Source of the DNA: Argyresthia goedartella
Taxonomy: Eukaryota; Arthropoda; Insecta; Lepidoptera; Argyresthiidae
DNA length: 64,000 bases
Direction: 5' to 3'
Assembly: GCA_949825045.1 (NCBI GenBank)
Contig: OX463829.1
Span: 1,302,001 to 1,366,000 of the forward strand
The translations under genes were made by a program, and so were the position numbers. Every line of letters begins with the position of its first letter. The stretch's first letter is position 1. This document shows, piece by piece, positions 8,530 through 18,989 of this stretch. The notes below the pieces were generated by a model. That model made no database searches. It saw only the letters and a program-made list of their open reading frames with translations, and was not told the DNA's origin.

Positions 8530-10172
8530 TGAATCATTGAATAAAGTTTCCCAAGAAGAACAAATGGATTTGATCGTTCGTTATTGGTGCAATGAAAAAA
8601 ATACTGCAGTATGTCGGTATTTGGGATCAGCGTTTCTTGGCCGTACGAGAGCTACATACAGACCTTCTTGCCGCTTTTAAACAAGAATTAGCTGTACTTG
8701 ATCTCAAAAAAATGATTCAAGTATCGATGGATGGTCCCAATGTGAATCTTCGGTTTTTTATGCGATTTGAAAAAAGATTTACAAGAGTCTCCTAACGATC
8801 CGCAACTGTTGGAGATGGGATGTTGTGGTGTTCACACTTTGCATAATGCGTTTAAAGTTGGCATTCAATCGAGTGGATGGAAAATAATTGATTTTCTCAG
8901 AGCGGCATATCTATTCAAGAATGTACGAGCACGTCGGGCGGACTACGTTCGGTTTTCGAAATCTCGCGAGTTCCGGAAGAAGTTCTGCGCAGTTCGTTGG
9001 CTTGAAAATGTTGAAGTCATTCAAAGAGCTCAAAAAATATTGCCCAATTTGGCGGAATTTTGAAAAGGGGTCCGCGAAGAAAAAAGGAGCCAAAATCGGA
9101 TTCGTATGCTACGGTTGTTCTTAATCTAGACGACAACATTATCCGCGCGAAATTGGCGTTTTTCGAATCGCTTGCGGCTGAGGTGGAACCTTACCTGGCT
9201 GTATACCAGAAAGACCAGCCCATGGTGCCTTTCTTATACACGGATATGACCAACCTTTTGAGGATAATTATGGGCAAGTTCATCAAACGAGAGATCCTTG
9301 ACAAAGAGACGATCACAAAAATCGATGTTTGCGATAAGGAGAATGTAATTGACGTAAAACAGATCGATCTTGGTTACGCTACTCGAGATGCGATAAGAAA
9401 GTCGAAGAACCTGTCTCAAAAGGATATATTGTTCAGGAGAGACTGCTTGACAATTTTGCAAAAGATGACATCCAAGATTTTGGAAAAATCGCCTGTCAAA
9501 TACAAAATCGTAAAGGCTTTGACATTTTGCGACCCGCAAATTATCGTGCAGTCGGAGAGAGTTTCTTCTCAACGGCTGAAAGTTGCTCTCGAAAATTTCG
9601 TTCAACTGAAACGATTGGATGGGCGAACTGCAGACAAAATCGAACGAGATTTTCGAGAATTGTGCTCCAATGTTGCTTTGAAGTATAGCTTGGAGACATT
9701 TTCGAAAAAAGACAACAGATTGGATTCTTTTTAGATGGAAATGATATCGACGTTCAACGGATCCGACGAATAAAATTTTTTTTTTACAAAGCATCTTCGT
9801 ATTGTTTCACGGCAACGCGAACGTTGAGAGAAGTTTTTCTGTCAACAAAGAATGTATAATCGAAAACCAGAGTCAACGTTCATTGGTTGCCCTTAAACAC
9901 GTATGGGACGAGCTCATTAGCGTCGGAGGTGTCGAAAATATCGTCGTAAGTAAAAAAATGATTCACGCCGCGAGAAATGCACGATCACGTTACATGGAAC
10001 ATCTCGAGGAACAGAAAAAAAAGACAAAAATGCGTTAAAAACCGCAGAAAACAAGAAGAGATCGCGAGATTTAATTAAAGAGTTGAATGAAAAAAAGAGG
10101 AAGCTAGCGATCGAATACCAGAAAGGTCTTGAGAGTCTTGATGAGCAGCTAAGTGCGGTTCATCAAAAGTAG
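8530..10172 (+). pseudogene. hAT-like transposase, main part (frameshifted)
   Basis: Continuation of 711-991. Recognisable blocks in successive frames: QEEQMDLIVRYW (8545-8590), QVSMDGPNVN (8719-8748), GCCGVHTLHNAFKVGI (8820-8870), FCAVRWLENVEV (8984-9018), and near the C-terminus GNANVERSFSVNKE (9806-9850), the hAT dimerisation-type block. A charged coiled-coil-like tail ends at TAG 10170-10172. Frames change near 8640, 8770, 9065, 9735-9800 and 10036, so the gene is dead. The order of blocks matches a hAT/ZBED-like family common in insects, fish and cnidarians (family knowledge, not searched). No terminal inverted repeats were identified, so the element limits are unknown. Confidence 0.72.
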
Positions 10173-10846
10173 AGGGGTCAGACTATAAATCTTCAAAGAA
10201 CTCAGATATATAATAATTCTAAAATTTGTCGTTTATAGCTCTCTATACGCAATAATGTGATTCATTAAACTACATTACATTTCATAGAAATGTAGATCTC
10301 ATCTTTAAATATTTTAATTTCATATTATAATATGTGTTAAATTTGTTTTTTTATATCTTTATCGACACACGTATCATAAACCCTCTTTACTGCGTACAAA
10401 AACCGCACGTTACGATCAGCATAATGTTAAACTACTTGGTAAAAACTCATTTCTTATCTGAAAAATTAAACATTATGACCATAATGTGTAATTTTTCTAC
10501 ATATTATGACATTCAAATTTCGGACGCCGACGCCCGCCTGCATGCCGCCCCTAGTTTGTCTGTGAAGTTGGTACTGACATTCAAATTTCTAACGCCGACG
10601 CCCGCCTGCCGACAGAACAAGCTAAACAACTGCAGAGCCACAATGCCGGTCAAACATGCGGTTTCTGAACACATCAAAGAGAGCTTATGATATGTGTGTA
10701 GATAAACTAGTATATGTAACTGTACATAATTAGGCATTAAAACTCTCGAGTATTAATGCCCTCCATTATGTAGCAGTCACATAAACTACTATTTCAGATT
10801 GTTTTATCGTATGTAATGGATATTATAGTCTAATAGTTCACGTTAT
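10173..10846. other. AT-rich spacer with a partial 69-bp duplication
   Basis: No gene supported. A segment starting GACATTCAAATTTC and running into GCCGACGCCCGCCTGC occurs at about 10508 and again 69 bp later at 10577, a GC-rich island in AT-rich surroundings. It may be the decayed 3' flank of the hAT-like element. Confidence 0.5.
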
Positions 10847-10850
10847 TATT

Positions 10851-10884
10851 CTGCCCCCGATAGTAAGAAGGGCGCATCTAACAT
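10851..10884 (+). repeat. Left terminal inverted repeat
   Basis: 34 bp beginning CTGCCCCCGATA and containing AAGGGCGCAT. It pairs with 15177-15210; four mismatches counted by eye. Confidence 0.88.
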
Positions 10885-11380
10885 TTTTTCCGAAATTGAG
10901 TTGAATATAGGGCCGTGATCAGCAAAAAAAGACGCATCTGCTCATATTTTTTTTTTATTTGTCTAGTTCGTCCGTACACGGAGTTCTGTAACGTATAAGG
11001 GCGCATTTGTCAATGCATGATGTACGAGTACTAAGCCAAAAGGGCGCATTGGATATAAACTTAAATGAAAAGGCTTATTTGCGTACATGTGTCCTTTTTT
11101 TTCGGAAAATTTCAATCACTTCAGAAATTGAAAAGACACATTTTCTTCTGAACGAAGTAGGTAAGACGTAAGTGATCACATGCGCCTTTGCAATCTATTA
11201 ATTCACTTAGTTATTTAAACGCATGTGGCAAATGGGCCTATTCTATCTAGTATATCAATTAAATTTTTAGACGCATGTGGCAAATGCTGTGGTCCTACTT
11301 TGCTGTGAACATTTTTTGTCGTCGCTGGAATACTACATTGGAAAGACGCTAGTGCACATAAGTGCCCTTTAAGCTAAGCA
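10864..11380 (+). repeat. Subterminal repeats (GRCGCAT / GGGCGCAT) of the DNA transposon
   Basis: The core GGGCGCAT or GACGCAT, usually preceded by A-rich sequence, recurs near 10870, 10929, 11002, 11043, 11219 and 11270, and inverted (ATGCGCCT) near 11180. Two copies sit in a longer direct repeat CGCATGTGGCAAATG (about 11222 and 11272). Arrays like this near transposon ends usually bind transposase. Right-end relatives are sparser: AGGCGCAA near 14819 and the core inside the right TIR. Confidence 0.7.
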
Positions 11381-11389
11381 CTGGAGTCC

Positions 11390-11501
11390 CGATAGGGGAC
11401 GGGAGGGGGTGGCGTGTTCGACGATCGATCAGTTGCGCCCGAGTAGTCGTGCAGAGAGCCTGTGCTGCGCGTGCGCTACGTTGCTCGGGAGCGTGGCTCA
11501 G
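11390..11501 (+). promoter_or_regulatory. GC-rich 5' exon and splice donor of the transposase gene
   Basis: A locally CpG-rich segment in AT-rich DNA ends in CTCAG|GTAAGAG at 11501/11502, a strong donor. The matching acceptor TTGTTGCAG ends at 12023, just before the ATG at 12033. The start of transcription is not determinable; the exon limits at the left are a guess. Confidence 0.5.
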
Positions 11502-12032
11502 GTAAGAGTTTTACGTAATATTTTGGAATCGGAGTAGTTAAACTATTTTAGTATCTGTCGCGCCTAATGAGTTAACAATGATTTGTTTTATAAAAGTATT
11601 TAATTTTGATCGAACACATTGAAAATTACAATTTTTTTCAACATTTTTTTAAGCATTTCTGCCATATTCTTCTTCTAGCGTTCTTTCATACTCGTGATTT
11701 TCTATACAAGGTGGGTATTTTCCAAGCAGGTGGGACACCCAATAGGCTATAAAAATAAAAAGGTTATTATATATACACAGCATGCATGCCTACGACTCCT
11801 TAACTAGGGTGACCTGGTATTAGGACTCAGGTCAGGACTTCAGGAGCCAGAGCCACAACGAAACAATTTATTTACAATAATATTGGTTAGTTAGTTGATA
11901 TTATAGTTGTGGTTATGTTTGTTCTTTATTTGTTTGTTGTGGATATGTTAGTTAGTTATGTATAGAGTGCCCAGGTCACATTTTTTATTCAAAACTTCAT
12001 GGAAATTTTCTGTCTTGTTGCAGAACTCAAAC

Positions 12033-13934
12033 ATGAAGGGACGGGGTCTAATGTTAGTTTCGAGAGCGATAACCAATGTTGCTGTTGAGAGTGAAACCTC
12101 TTTTCCAGTAAATCAACCTCATAACGAACATAGAGATCACCACACACAAAACCAAAATGAAATAACTAAAAAGGGTACTGTACGAAAACGTAAGCATCAT
12201 GACACAAAATTAGCTGAAAGAAAAAAAATAAAAAAAGATTTAAAAAATGAATCCAACTATTGTGTGAAACCAGGGTGCAACGAGTCTTGCAAGAAGAAAT
12301 GTTCTTCGAAAATTTCAGAACCACAGAGACGTCAGCTTAACAACCTGTTTCGAGGTATGACCTGGAAAGAACAAAAATATTATATCGTTCATCATACATC
12401 TCAAACTGAACCTAAAAGGCGAACGCAAAATCAAAATAAAATTAAACGCACTAAGTCTGTTTCGTACGATTTAATCAATGACAATGGCGACAGAATTAAC
12501 GTCTGCAAGATATTCTTTTTAACAACTCTAGGATTCAATAAAAAAAATGATAAGGCTATCAGGAATGCCTTGAAACGAAACCCAACTGATGAGCCAGAAG
12601 ACAAGCGGGGTCAAAATCCAAATCCAAAAAAAATTGACAATGAAAGAATAATAAATCACATTAACTCTTTCAATCCATCGATATCTCACTACAGGAGGGA
12701 GCATGCACCCAATAGAAAATATTTGCCATCAGATTTTAATGCACGGGATATGCACAAAGACTTCTGCTAAAAATTTGGAATAAACGAAAATACACCTCCA
12801 GAAGATTCAGTATCTTATGATCACTACCGAAGAGTTGTAAAAAGACTTAACATATCTTTTGCCAAGTTAGGCAATGAGGAATGTGAACTCTGTGAAATAT
12901 ACACAATTCATAATCCTGACCACGAACTAATCAGACATCGCAGTTGCAATGAATGTGTAGCGTTCGAAAAGCATCACAGGCGATACATATTAGCAAGACA
13001 AAAATATGAAGAAGACAAACTACGACAGATGGCCAACAATCACGTATTGAATAATGATACAGTACATTACTCCGTGGACCTCGAAAAAGTTATTATGCTG
13101 CCACGTCTTGACACATTCAAAAAGGTTATATTTTGCCCGCGATTGATTTTGTTTAACGAGAGTTTTGTTCCATTGGGAGATAAAAAGATGTACTGTCCCT
13201 GGGAGACATATGCTTGTATATGGCATGAAGCAATCTCGGGACGAAAAAAAGATTATATCATTAGCTGCTTCAGAGCATTATTTTTACAAAATCGCGACCT
13301 GAAACATATTGTGCTATGGCAAGACAACTGTGCAGCGCAAAATAAAAACTGGGGCTTATTCTCGTATCTGGTGTTTCTCATTAACTCAAAGGATGTTAAT
13401 TTACAAACCGTGGTTATCAGATATTTAGAAGTGGGCCATACATACATGTCGGCAGATGAATTCCACCACCAAGTCGAGCTATCACTACATAAAAAGAAAC
13501 GACTTTATGACTTCGAAGATTTCCATGCAGCTGTCATGGACACGCATCGAAAAATCACAGTAAAAAAAATGGACATTGGTGACTTTTGCACATTTAAAGA
13601 CTGTTCATCAGTATACAAATTGCAAAGTTTATCCCCACGAGCATACTTAAGTGACATGTGCGAGGTCACGTTTCGAAGAGGCCACCATACATTGTTTTAC
13701 AAGAAGGAGTTCGACAATGAAGAAATCGAACTAGATTTTCTAAGAATGAAAAATGTAAAAATGGGTATACCAAATCCTAAACCGAAAAGAGTGCTCAGAG
13801 GGATAACTAATGAGCGCAAATCAGGAATAATTGACAAACTAGTACCTCTAATGCCAGAAAACAGGAGATTATTCTGGCACAATCTACCAGTGAACCACAA
13901 TGCAGTGGATCTCTGTAATGAATATGAAGAATAA
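12033..13934 (+). pseudogene. DUF7869-type (Sola-like) transposase, one in-frame stop
   Basis: The start at 12033 is chosen because it follows a strong acceptor (AG at 12022-12023). A single 633-codon frame runs to 13934, interrupted only by TAA at 12768-12770 (codon 246). Residues about 1-90 are basic and asparagine-rich. A Cys cluster (CNESCKKKCSSKIS) follows at about 81-94. The C-terminal half has the conserved catalytic-like layout: SVDLEKV (Asp 349), WHEAISGR, VLWQDNCAAQNKNW (Asp 431), then VGHTYMSADEFHHQVE (candidate acidic residues 475, 476, 482). Role by family: DNA cleavage and strand transfer at the TIRs in the nucleus. The stop could be a GAA to TAA change; if it is an error or polymorphism the gene would be complete. 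The exact catalytic triad is inferred. Confidence 0.75.
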
Positions 13935-15176
13935 GACAGTGTAAACTTGTCAGGCGTAAGGTGATAGGTCACATGAATGTGTAGTTTTTCAAGTGTAGTG
14001 TAGTAATTGAGAATATTGTAAGTAGTTGAGTTAAGTAATTAATGCTATTTTAGATGTTTAAATGTTGTTTTTATGTTTGTGCCAAAAGTTTAAATAAGTA
14101 TTTTCTGTTTTAAACAGATTGTCAAAGATTCGTTCGGAAAAGTATAGACTTTATATTTCATGAATAAGTTTTTTGTCTTAAATTACTGTTTATAATTATT
14201 TAGTTTAATTTAGATAGTTAAAGTTGTGTTTGAGTCGATACAGGGATTCATTAATTTTAAGAGTGGTCAGGTTCCTAATGATGGTCAATAATTAATGTTA
14301 GAAGTTAATCATTTTAGTTAAATGCGTTTCTTTTATTGTTTCTGAATTGAGATTAAAATAACAATTTTCTGTTTTCAACAAATATCAAGAAGTTTGGAAA
14401 TAGCTTTTATTTTCTGAAAAATTTTGTTTTAAAATACAGTACTGTTTATTATTGTTTCATTTAAATATGTACCTGAGATAATTAAGGTTGTTGCCATGAC
14501 GGTTGTAGTCGATGATAAAGAGATTAATTAATTTTGAGTGGTCAAGTTCCTAATGATGGTCAAGAATTAAGGCAGATTTATATTTCGTGTAATAGTAGTT
14601 CTTTCTTTTGTGGTTTCTTAATAAATGTTTATGTCTTACCAGGTCGTATCAATTTATCATCCTTTCTCATTTATCATTTCAAATATTATATGTACCTATC
14701 ACATAATTCTGTTAAAACAATAGTGTATTTCTAATGATTATAAATAATTCATCATTTTTATTTTGCATTTTAACTAAGAATAAGAGTATTGCAAGTATAG
14801 TCCATACTAGATTTAAAAGGCGCAAGTAGTCAATTTCGACCTTTTATCATATGGGATAATCTAGTAAGAAATCAAGAACACTGAAAATAAAAGCAGTGCA
14901 TTAAATATGCTAAGTTTAAAGGACGTAAATGGCTATTTGCGACTTTTCAACCTGATATTGACTATTTTTCTAATATTTTTTTGCTAAGAAGAAAAGGAAA
15001 ATTCTTAATAATTCAATAAATAATTAAAATATGGAAAAATTATCGATTACACATTATAACATAATAGCAAACCCATTTTATTGCATCGATAGAATATGAT
15101 TAAAGTTTTCCTTTGTGAGACAGCCAGGCATTAAAATATTTTTTACATAAAACATTTTTATCTCGGTTTGAACATG
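13935..15176. other. Transposon 3' untranslated and non-coding interior
   Basis: AT-rich and without a supported gene. It contains a diverged direct repeat: the phrase GGTCAGGTTCCTAATGATGGTCAA near 14266 recurs as GGTCAAGTTCCTAATGATGGTCAA near 14540, with related flanks, so about 270 bp are duplicated in tandem. Weak relatives of the left-end motif lie near 14819 and 14925. Confidence 0.55.
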
Positions 15177-15210
15177 ATGCTACATGCGCCTTTCTTATTA
15201 TCGGGGGCAG
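15177..15210 (-). repeat. Right terminal inverted repeat
   Basis: Reverse complement begins CTGCCCCCGATAATAAGAAA and continues through GGCGCAT, matching the left TIR. Followed by TATT at 15211-15214. Confidence 0.88.
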
Positions 15211-15675
15211 TATTGTTTTCCAACGTTGCTCAACTGCTGATCTTTGATAGTCAACTTTAAAAAAAATATATTTCATGTAAAACAAAGTGTTCTTTATTTA
15301 AACCTAACCTCCCTGGAATATTTGTAAAATTTGTATGGAAAACCTGGAAAAGGCAGGGAATTTGTGATTTCTGTATATCAATGAACATATTCTTAAACAG
15401 CTCGCTTGGTTGCTGAAGTTTTTGCTCGACCGTAATGGGCCAATTAATGTCAGCATAGTAAAAGTCTCCTGCAAATATTTAATAGGAGAATGTCATGAGG
15501 ATTCCAACTCGCAATATCTTTATCATCTGGTATATACCAACAACTAAGAAATGATGCCTCTATTTGAATATCAAGATATAATACTTCTGTAAGGTCACTC
15601 ATGTATCGCTTGTTAATTGAATAGAAAATTTATAATATATCAATAAATCATCCATAAACCTGTGTCTGCTTCCAG
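15211..15675. other. eIF3f intron sequence upstream of the first exon in the window
   Basis: No gene supported. It ends in the polypyrimidine-AG acceptor of the exon at 15676 (GTCTGCTTCCAG). The earlier eIF3f exons are not visible in 1-15675 and presumably lie left of the window. Confidence 0.5.
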
Positions 15676-15899
15676 GTTGGTGGGCGACTGGTAACGAAGT
15701 GACCAACCACTCGTCAGTGATCCACGAGTACTACTCGCGCGAGTGCCGCGAGCCAGTGCACGTGACGCTGGACACGTCGCTGCAGGGCGCGCGCATGGGG
15801 CTACGCGCGTACGTGTGCGTTGCGCTCGGCGTGCCGCAGGGCAAGCAGGGCTGCATGTTCACACCCATCGACGTCACCGTCATGAGCTATGAGCCTGAG
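15676..15899 (+). CDS. eIF3f: eIF3f exon: end of the MPN domain
   Basis: Part of translation initiation factor 3 subunit F, a non-catalytic MPN-fold protein of the eIF3 complex that helps recruit the 40S ribosome to mRNA in the cytoplasm. The exon encodes 74 residues after two split-codon bases, containing [28 protein letters not shown] and [13 protein letters not shown]. These match the conserved order in animal eIF3f (VIHEYYSRE...DTSLQ...GVP...GxMFTP). Acceptor TTCCAG ends at 15675 and donor GAG|GTTAGT begins at 15900. GC-rich third positions contrast sharply with the AT-rich surroundings. The canonical JAMM metal site is not evident, as expected for this subunit. Roughly the first third to half of the protein is outside the window. 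Confidence 0.93.
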
Positions 15900-17045
15900 G
15901 TTAGTGTGTATATATATTGGAGAGGAATACACCTGATTGGTGGGCGTTTTGCCATGATTATGATCACACTTATTGTATCACAGGGTAAATTGGTGCAAGC
16001 ATTAACCTTACATCAAAATTTTTCTCTGTCGGCGTTTTTTGCGATCTCTCAAAGGTATTTGATTGTGTTGATGATGATACGCTTCTAAAGAAATCAAATA
16101 AATAATTTCGGCGTAAATAAAGCATTGGATCTTTAAGCAATATAATTCAAAGGACAGATATCAACACTATTAAATCTGATGGCAACAGTCAAGGATGAAG
16201 TAAATATAATGACAAAAACCTATAAAGGAAGGACCGATAGGCACCAAAACGAGCTGGCATCGCCACTAGGCGCTCTCCCTTCAAAAATATTGAAGAGGAA
16301 ACATGTATGGGACTGCATATGATACAATTCAAACCGTACTAGGCAACCCAACAATGGAAGGGCCTGCCTACCACGTACCACGCCCTAATATGGTGTTGAT
16401 ACTGATCGCAAGTTAGCAATAACATAAGAAAAAAAAAGATGGGGTAATTTTTATATTGTACCAAATGACGGGGTCCCGAAAATACAAAACCCCTCAAAAG
16501 TTCGCTATAAGTTGTAGATTACCGAAATAACAATAAAACAATATATTAAAATATATCTTGAGGGTTCTACCGGCATTTTTATTTAAAAAAAAAGACAGGG
16601 TATAACACCATATTCTCTATTATATTTTATTCACAATATTCCCATTTTATTTTGTAATTACAATGATAGTGACTTGTTTTTCTAGAAATTTCTACTTCTA
16701 CGTTGAGGCAGTTGGTGTCATTTCGTTTTATTACAGTAAGGTGTCGCCCCGCACTTCCTTGTGATAAAATACATGTTTTTGTTACATACAATAATGGGTT
16801 CAAGACAAAGTGCTATATTTGGAGCATATAAAGAACTTACGATCGCCAGTTGCCAGTGATAAGCGATATCAAATTCATTTTGTTTACTAAAACTACAGAT
16901 GAATGAAAAAGCTCCAGAAGGAGTTTTTTTAATCGTCAAGGACCAAAGAAGCCTCAATTACCATCGTTTCCATAGAACGAGTAACCCAATTGCTGAAATT
17001 ATATTTCGACAAATACCTCATTGATAAGATATCCCAAAAATAAAA
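15900..17045. other. eIF3f intron, no supported gene
   Basis: AT-rich with short stop-rich frames. Some stretches (for example 16150-16400) look like decayed transposon sequence, but no domain could be recognised on either strand. Confidence 0.5.
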
Positions 17046-17048
17046 GAA

Positions 17049-18945
17049 ATGATAGAAAGCAAAGTGACGTGCTTTTTGGAATTTTCGACCAAGCTCTCAA
17101 CATCGCTGCTTGTAAGCGCACTTATTTGTTCCTGCGTAAAAACGAAGAAAGTTCCTATTACTGAAAAAGACTTTTTCCTGGACCAAAGAAGCGATAGAAA
17201 AATGGCAATAAGCGGAATAGACACAAAAGAAACGGCAAGAATTTTAAAGAAACATCAGAAACAAGAAAAAATAAGCGGATAGAACACGGATGTTTACCAA
17301 GTCCATCACAAGAAACAAATCCTGTTCCGGTGCGCGAGTTGCCGCCCCGACCACAGTCGCCTGCGACAGCTTGCTCCGAATAGTGATGTGCTTGTAAATG
17401 AGACTCCATCTACTTTATTAAATCGGAACACTCTGGCGCTGAACTACTGTCCATACCGATCACAAACCTTAGCTACTGCTAAGGTTTGTGATCGGTATGG
17501 ACTATCAAAGCGAGTCTTAGCTGACGTAGAAATGGTTTCTTGCGAAGATCTATTACTTGTTATTGATAATAATAAAATCCATGGAGCTGTTTCAAAAGCA
17601 CGGACCGAGGCCAGCAAAGATGTTGATGCTATTGTAGTTAAAAGTATATACTATGATGGACGAAAGGACAAAACACTCACAAACTATAAAATAGACGACC
17701 GGTACCACCGCAAAAAAGTCTTGGAAGAGCACACTCCAGTTCTCACAGAGCCGGGTTTATTTGGGACACAAGACGCCAAGTCGTGGCACTGCCTAAGCGA
17801 TAATCCTTCTATCATATCTTTGTTAGAAAGTCAAAGGTTGAACTTGCAAGAGGTGATCTATGTGAGGTGCGATGGTACTGCTACGAATACAGGTTGAAAG
17901 GGAGGAGTCATCCAACACCTGGAAAACTATTTGAAGAGATCATTACTATAGCGCGTTGGTATGCTTTACGCGAATGCAATTATTTGCCTTTGCCTTTTTG
18001 CCATTTGTTTGTCTTTTTGGATGGTAGCACATCTGGACCAAAATAATGTACAGGACCCATTGGAAAACAGCCAGCTGTTTGTGATAGTAAAGCTCTAGTG
18101 TCTTTTTGTGCAGTGGCTGCCAATTTGCTCGATTTACCTGATAATATAGTGAAGGAACTAAGCACGGATCAAAAGTATCCCTACAAAATGTGTCATGCTG
18201 TGATGGCTGGTTCCTGTTCCCCTGAGCTAGCGAGCCGCCAACCTGGAAAAATGGCGCATTCGAGATGGCTCACAACTGCCAATCGCATACTCAGACTTTA
18301 CGTAAGCACTGTTTCGCCGTTAAATAATTTGCAGCTGCATGTGAACTACGTCGTCAAAGTTTGCGCTCCTGTTTGGTTCCTTATTAAGCAAATCTCATAA
18401 TATATAGATGGAGCCAAGCATTTTTTTAAATGTTTATGTACTCTCGATTTTTAACTGATAATCAGATCTATTCAGTGATCGAAAGAAACGCTGTTTTGCG
18501 CACCCAGAAAACTTGCTTATTGCCATGTTATTCGACGAAAGGGACCATATTCGAGAGCTTACATTTCACAAAATATTAAAGGCCAGAGAAGCAGAAAAGA
18601 GCAACTCTCGCTAAGTATTTAAAGCACCAAAGCTTAACTTCTTTGCGCGAGATTACATTGATATGATATTTTGCCAAGAGTGTGAGATATCAGCTCCATT
18701 CATTCTGCGACACGTCCCCAACAATGAACTTAGAAAAGAACAGAGCCTCGATATTGTTGACTTTCCCTGTCACACACCGTCAGTGGAAAGATGTGTTAAG
18801 TTAGTGACGGAGGCTGACGAAGTTTCTTGGTGCTATCTTCTCCGACGGGCCAATTCCGAAGCACTGCTAGAATTAATGGAGTTTCCTTTTCCTGTGCGAG
18901 ATTCAGCCATGAATCACCACTTGAAATTTCCTTTTTTAAACTGAA
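17049..18945 (+). pseudogene. Decayed transposase-like gene (hAT-like family with CDGTxTNTG block)
   Basis: Several frames in sequence show one family: VCDRYGLSKR (about 17484-17514), VSKARTEASKDVDAI, LSDNPSIISLLES, VRCDGTATNTG (17862-17895), then TDQKYPYKMCHAV, PGKMAHSRWLTTANRILRLYVST (18246-18312), and near the end FPCHTPSVERCVKLVTEA (18757-18810). This block order belongs to a widespread uncharacterised transposase-like family in animals (recognised from memory of the pattern). Stop codons and frame changes occur near 17895, 18400 and 18480-18660, so it is dead. A perfect hairpin at 17449-17502 disrupts its N-terminal half. It lies inside the long eIF3f intron in sense orientation. Confidence 0.65.
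17449..17502. repeat. Perfect 25-bp inverted repeat with 4-nt loop
   Basis: Arms 17449-17473 and 17478-17502, loop TACT. The right arm is genuine coding sequence (encodes KVCDRYG); the left arm is its exact reverse complement. This is an inverted fold-back duplication within the transposase-like gene. Confidence 0.95.
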
Positions 18946-18989
18946 ACTAAAAGTGCATTATTTTTGCCTAGTTACAATAAAAAAATAAA

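Larger units (their letters stand above)
10851..15210 (+). mobile_element. DNA transposon with TIRs carrying a DUF7869-type (Sola-like) transposase gene
   Basis: The sequence starting CTGCCCCCGATA at 10851 reappears inverted ending at 15210: about 30 of 34 positions match between termini. Both ends are flanked by TATT (10847-10850 and 15211-15214), a candidate 4-bp target duplication. The element is 4360 bp, with one spliced gene and repeated motifs near the left end. Four-base duplications and a D...D(NCxxQNKN)...E style protein fit Sola-superfamily transposons. That assignment is inference; the TIR and duplication are seen directly. Confidence 0.85.

Noticed and set aside
10334..10690. 118-codon plus-strand frame
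   Set aside because: AT-rich, crosses the imperfect 69-bp duplication, has no recognisable motif, and a minus frame of similar quality overlaps it.
11958..12032. Upstream extension of the Sola-like transposase to an ATG at 11958
   Set aside because: The extra 25 codons lie in the predicted intron, before a strong TTGTTGCAG acceptor; the ATG at 12033 is preferred.
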